NCBI GenBank assembly: GCA_910585405.1 | Contig: CAJUDO010000044.1 | Location: forward strand, 1-18,396 | Direction: 5' to 3' | Source of the DNA: an uncultured Peptococcaceae bacterium | Lineage (GTDB): Bacteria > Bacillota > Peptococcia > Peptococcales > Peptococcaceae | DNA length: 18,396 bases | Shown here: in pieces, positions 16,801 to 18,396 of the stretch | Numbering within the stretch: position 1 is the first letter of the stretch | How the letters are laid out: every line of letters begins with the position of its first letter | Notes under the pieces: generated by a model | What the model saw: the letters and a program-made list of their open reading frames with translations, nothing else | Databases searched by the model: none | Told to the model about the DNA's origin: nothing | Program-made: the position numbers and the translations under genes

Positions 16801-17329
16801 AGAGGGTCTGACTTCGGCGGAAAAAGGGACGCTGCTGCATTTAATTTTAAATAAAGTAGATTTGACAGCGCAAATTGACGCGGCTTATCTGGAAGGCCTA
16901 CTCAAAGAATTGGAGTCGGAAAAATTTGTCGCCGCCGGCTCTGCCGATGGTTTGCCCCTGCAGGGCATTTTGGACTTTTTTCAGGGGCCGTTGGGACAGC
17001 GCTTCTTAGCGGCGAAGGACGAGGAACGGTATCGGGAATTACCCTTTATCGTAGCGCTGGACAGCCATGCCTTGGAGGAATCCCTGCCGGAGGGCAGCAA
17101 AAATGTTCTGGTACAGGGTGTCATTGACTGTCTGTGGCGAGAAGAAGACGGCTGGGTATTGGTGGATTACAAGAGTGACCACGTGGGAAAAAGACAAACC
17201 CATCTCATTTTGGAGCGCTATAGCGGACAGATTCAGTTATATCGCTATGCAGTAGAGCAGATATTGGGAGAACCAGTGAAGGAATGTTATTTTTATCTGG
17301 TATCTCTGGGAATGATCGTACCAGCATAG
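13799..17329 (+). CDS. addA: ATP-dependent helicase/nuclease subunit A (AddA)
   Basis: UvrD/Rep-type (SF1A) helicase fused to a C-terminal RecB-family nuclease, 1176 aa, close to B. subtilis AddA. Helicase motifs in order: Q-motif region WTKEQQQAI, Walker A AAAGSGKTAVL (K29), LLVVTFTNAAAAEMKERI, motif II VDEYQDVND (D392, E393), GDVKQSIYGFR, LNRNFRCRRNIV, IHKSKGLEFPVVFLGG and YVAMTRARERLYLIG. The nuclease shows H1014 (TLLHLIL), D1110 (GVIDCLW), D1123 and K1125 (VDYKSD), then the QLYRYA motif. All catalytic residues are present. The ATG overlaps the end of addB by 38 bases, with a purine-rich GAAGGGGGAG ribosome binding site inside addB, so the two are cotranscribed. In bacilli this complex also degrades phage DNA and can feed CRISPR spacer capture. 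Confidence 0.98.
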   Translation: MPTWTKEQQQAIELRGKSLLVAAAAGSGKTAVLVERIIQIISDTVHPVDLDRLLVVTFTNAAAAEMKERIGAAIQKQLLENPMSEHLYRQSLLLSKTQITTLHSFCLDLVRQNFFRLGLDPQMKIADETENQLLLGETLDDLLEEYYSREEGQAEFIALVDCYGGREDEQLRAVLLELYEMSQSMARPQHWLKQLEAASSKDWFALAVPDVARQLRGAKHLLMQAIQLAGTDEGLQKYFFHIEQEYNWSCELLAALAEGWDALAEKLRSGKFESLPRTKKGAFDEEIKAQVVSCRDSAKKLIEGLREGYFSRSRDEQLQELASQRWVYRLLVKLTLQLSERFQQKKAEKGIMDFHDMEHFCFQLLYEETAEGVELSELAMELKQQYYEVMVDEYQDVNDLQEAILQGVSREENLFMVGDVKQSIYGFRMANPQLFSEKYQSFSSEGQAQKQRLDLNRNFRCRRNIVDGVNTVFAELMTGENGDLLYDEQAALVYGADYPAPLEGQGDIPEQIQLLVLTQPEEEAEETAEQPLSAMEEEGLLLCQQMQQLMQEKALVYDKRLQQYRRATWRDIVVLLRAPKAAGTVYARILKEAGIPAVVDTGDGYFSAWEIQIILSVLHIIDNPLQDLPLLAVLKAPFFHFEEEELAQLRLLVPRGYFYHCLEQVAQECESPQIAQDLQCKVKVFLKRLERWRSLARQMDLSKLIWQLYKDTGFYEYVGALREGVQRQANLRALYERACNYEKTSFKGVFLFLRFLEQLEKNQADLEPARILSDNENVVRIMSIHKSKGLEFPVVFLGGIGRRFNFRDAQQEFLLDKNYGLAFSVVDEELQIKYRTIVQQVIAQKKREALLQEEKRILYVAMTRARERLYLIGSCGEPEKRGQMMGKDARCYLDWLLPMELKEPLWQVQYVPVGTVMLQEREEQLATPLCERVEVGKTLPTSGKWRQAIAQQLDWQYPQPALCTVKAQSSVTELKQRFNPHTAGVPLQFNFDSRPEAVIAKEGLTSAEKGTLLHLILNKVDLTAQIDAAYLEGLLKELESEKFVAAGSADGLPLQGILDFFQGPLGQRFLAAKDEERYRELPFIVALDSHALEESLPEGSKNVLVQGVIDCLWREEDGWVLVDYKSDHVGKRQTHLILERYSGQIQLYRYAVEQILGEPVKECYFYLVSLGMIVPA

Positions 17330-17342
17330 GCGTATAAACAAC

Positions 17343-17369
17343 CAGTGGTTTTGTAATTGAAAACCACTG
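17343..17369 (+). terminator. stem-loop after addA, probable terminator
   Basis: CAGTGGTTTT (17343-17352) and AAAACCACTG (17360-17369) form a perfect 10-bp stem with a 7-base loop, 13 bases after the addA stop. There is no clear U-run after it (ATTAGACAATG), so it may be a weak terminator or an RNA-stabilising hairpin. Confidence 0.5.
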
Positions 17370-17429
17370 ATTAGACAATGAAAAACTAATATATAAATGT
17401 ATGCAGATGTAAAATTGGTTGTGTTCTGC

Positions 17430-17460
17430 CCCCCTATGTAACAAAACGTTACACAGGGGG
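17430..17460. repeat. imperfect palindrome, possible dispersed MITE/REP-like repeat
   Basis: CCCCCT-A-TGTAAC (17430-17442), a 5-base AAAAC loop, then GTTACA-C-AGGGGG (17448-17460) form a 13-position stem with a single mismatch. GACGGG follows. A dyad with a TGTAACAAAACGTTACA core and GGGGACGG flanks resembles an interspersed palindromic repeat that I recall from many Clostridia and Negativicutes genomes, though I cannot verify that here. It lies between the 3' ends of addA and the phosphatase gene, so a termination role is also possible, but neither strand has a U-run. Confidence 0.45.
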
Positions 17461-17586
17461 ACGGGAGGAAAGCTGTCTATGGAAAAATAGAAGTGCTGGA
17501 AAAATGACGCTCAGTTTGTGCAATGTTTAGGATTATGCTCTGTGCTTCCTCATTTGGCCTCTTCTGATGCTTGCTTAGATTTCGTT

Positions 17587-18219
17587 TTATTCTTGAAAGA
17601 AAAAGGTATTTCCGTCGTATATAAACTGGAAAATAGCTGTGTGTTTCACTTTATCTATGGCGGGTAACTTTTCGGGAGCAAACAGGTAAAATAACGTTTT
17701 GATAGCAAAGGCATGGGTTACCACTAGAATATTGCTGTGCGCATTGTGCAGATTGCTTTGCGCCATGTCTGTAAATACACTTTTTAATCGATTGGAAATA
17801 TCAGCGAAGGATTCCGCTACTCCTGTTGTATCATGCTGGCAGATTGCTGCAGCAACATCTGGAAGCCGTCTATTCAGTTGGGCAAATGAAGTTCCCCCCA
17901 ACCAATCAGACACTCGCTGGCTAAAAATTGAATTTTGTTCTGCTTCCATATTGCCCAGACACCATTCTCGCAAACGTATATCTTTTTGAATTTTCAGAGA
18001 AACGTTTCCATTCGAGGATAAAATCAATTTTGCTGTCTGTTCTGCTCTCATTGTATCGCTTGTATATATAGCGTGGAACGCAGTTTCCTTTAACTCTGTT
18101 CCTAGTTCCATTGCTGTCTTTTTTCCGTTGGCAGTAAGGGGGGAATCGCTCCAACCCTGCGCTCTACCCAAACTATTTAATAAGGTTTCTCCATGTCGAA
18201 CCACATAAAAAGAAATCAC
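17587..18219 (-). CDS. histidine phosphatase family protein (phosphoglycerate mutase-like)
   Basis: Member of the histidine phosphatase superfamily (broad-specificity phosphatases and dPGM-like enzymes), 210 aa. The N-terminal YVVRHGET motif carries the catalytic histidine (H9). SDTMRAEQTA provides the usual arginine-containing follow-up (like TSPLxRAxQTA), and the second catalytic histidine is in VVTHAFAIKTL. An acidic residue is present in GVAESFADISNRL. Substrate cannot be told; the closest named types are GpmB, CobC and PhoE-like phosphatases. I chose GTG at 18219 because AAAGGGGG (18235-18228) lies 8 bases upstream. A TTG at 18243 gives a longer frame without a ribosome binding site. It is convergent with addA and has its own promoter. 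It looks more AT-rich than its neighbours. Confidence 0.9.
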   Translation of the reverse strand: MISFYVVRHGETLLNSLGRAQGWSDSPLTANGKKTAMELGTELKETAFHAIYTSDTMRAEQTAKLILSSNGNVSLKIQKDIRLREWCLGNMEAEQNSIFSQRVSDWLGGTSFAQLNRRLPDVAAAICQHDTTGVAESFADISNRLKSVFTDMAQSNLHNAHSNILVVTHAFAIKTLFYLFAPEKLPAIDKVKHTAIFQFIYDGNTFFFQE

Positions 18220-18245
18220 AATCTGGTCCCCCTTTAGTTTCAATT

Positions 18246-18275
18246 ATTATAGGATTTATGCTATATGCTTGTTCA
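18246..18275 (-). promoter_or_regulatory. promoter of the histidine phosphatase gene
   Basis: On the minus strand TGAACA (18275-18270), 18 bases, then a perfect TATAAT (18251-18246). The predicted start near 18239 leaves a leader of about 20 nt to the GTG start. The -35 matches consensus at 4 of 6 positions and lies at the edge of an inverted repeat. Confidence 0.55.
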
Positions 18276-18294
18276 GGTCTACTCAAGCATATAG
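18261..18294. repeat. 11-bp perfect inverted repeat over the phosphatase promoter
   Basis: CTATATGCTTG (18261-18271) and CAAGCATATAG (18284-18294) are perfect inverted copies 12 bases apart. One arm overlaps the -35/spacer region of the minus-strand promoter and the other lies just upstream. This is the size and place of an operator for a dimeric regulator. It could also form a stem-loop in a transcript entering from either side. Confidence 0.55.
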
Positions 18295-18312
18295 AGACAC
18301 TGTATAAATGTT

Positions 18313-18345
18313 GCAGAGTGGCAGCAAGGAAAGTTGCCACTCTGC
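18313..18345. terminator. strong stem-loop, possible terminator
   Basis: GCAGAGTGGCA (18313-18323) and TGCCACTCTGC (18335-18345) form a perfect 11-bp stem with an 11-base loop. It is followed by TTGTATG on the plus strand and by AACATTTATAC on the minus strand, so no true U-run is present. It may end transcription of a gene beyond the right edge. Confidence 0.4.
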
Positions 18346-18359
18346 TTGTATGAAGAAAA

Positions 18360-18378
18360 CCCCCAGCTAGGCTGGGGG
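18360..18378. repeat. GC-rich palindrome at right edge, related to that at 27-45
   Basis: CCCCCAGC (18360-18367), TAG loop, GCTGGGGG (18371-18378): a perfect 8-bp hairpin preceded by AAAA and followed by TTCCGGAAAGCTTAAAGC at the window end. It has the same stem length, loop length and five-C start as the hairpin at the left edge. Hairpins like this, just before a gene start, mark left ends of IS200/IS605-family elements and hold the transposase ribosome binding site. No transposase is visible inside the window. Confidence 0.5.
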
Positions 18379-18396
18379 TTCCGGAAAGCTTAAAGC

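Noticed and set aside
1..18396. Hidden novel defence system besides CRISPR-Cas
   Set aside because: Every substantial coding region belongs to a known family (Cas9, Cas1, Cas2, Csn2, AzlCD, YifB, AddAB, histidine phosphatase), and the gaps are too short to hold another system.

Overview
The window carries a complete and apparently intact type II-A CRISPR-Cas locus next to ordinary chromosomal genes. The organism is a member of the Bacillota (Firmicutes). This rests on the type II-A system with csn2, an addB-addA recombination pair in place of recBCD, sigma-70-type promoters close to TTGACA/TATAAT, and strong AGGAGG-type ribosome binding sites. A gut-associated lineage of Negativicutes or Clostridia is plausible, but I cannot place it more closely from the sequence alone.

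Layout. Positions 1-325 are AT-rich and hold no convincing gene, only a strong GC-rich palindrome near the left edge. A tracrRNA gene lies on the minus strand (about 445 down to 326) with a near-consensus promoter, an anti-repeat complementary to the CRISPR repeat, a nexus hairpin and an intrinsic terminator. Divergent from it on the plus strand run cas9 (521-4663), cas1 (4665-5552), cas2 (5549-5869) and csn2 (5866-6537), which abut or overlap by 4 bases and so form one operon. A CRISPR array follows (6589-7415): 13 repeats of 36 bp and 12 spacers of 29-30 bp. The last repeat is degenerate, so the leader is on the csn2 side. A likely pre-crRNA promoter (TTGCCT-17-TATAAT) lies inside the 3' end of csn2. 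A strong hairpin at 7424-7453 separates the array from the convergent genes on the other side.

Beyond the array, azlC-azlD (minus strand) encode a two-part branched-chain amino acid exporter. yifB/comM (minus strand) encodes an AAA+ Mg-chelatase-like protein. addB and addA (plus strand, divergent from yifB) encode the AddAB helicase-nuclease for double-strand break repair. After an intergenic stretch with two hairpins, a histidine-phosphatase-family gene lies on the minus strand (17587-18219). The right edge again holds a palindrome closely related to the one at the left edge.

How the genes work together. The tracrRNA and pre-crRNA would pair and be processed by host RNase III to load Cas9. 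Cas1-Cas2-Csn2 with Cas9 would add spacers at the leader end beside csn2. AddAB is known in other Firmicutes to supply DNA fragments for spacer capture, so its closeness is notable but may be chance. I see no new defence system. The most informative details are the tracrRNA architecture, the promoter buried in csn2, the absence of the SpCas9-type Arg-x-Arg PAM-reading motif, two neighbouring spacers that share a ribosome-binding-site-like segment, and the related palindromes at both edges.
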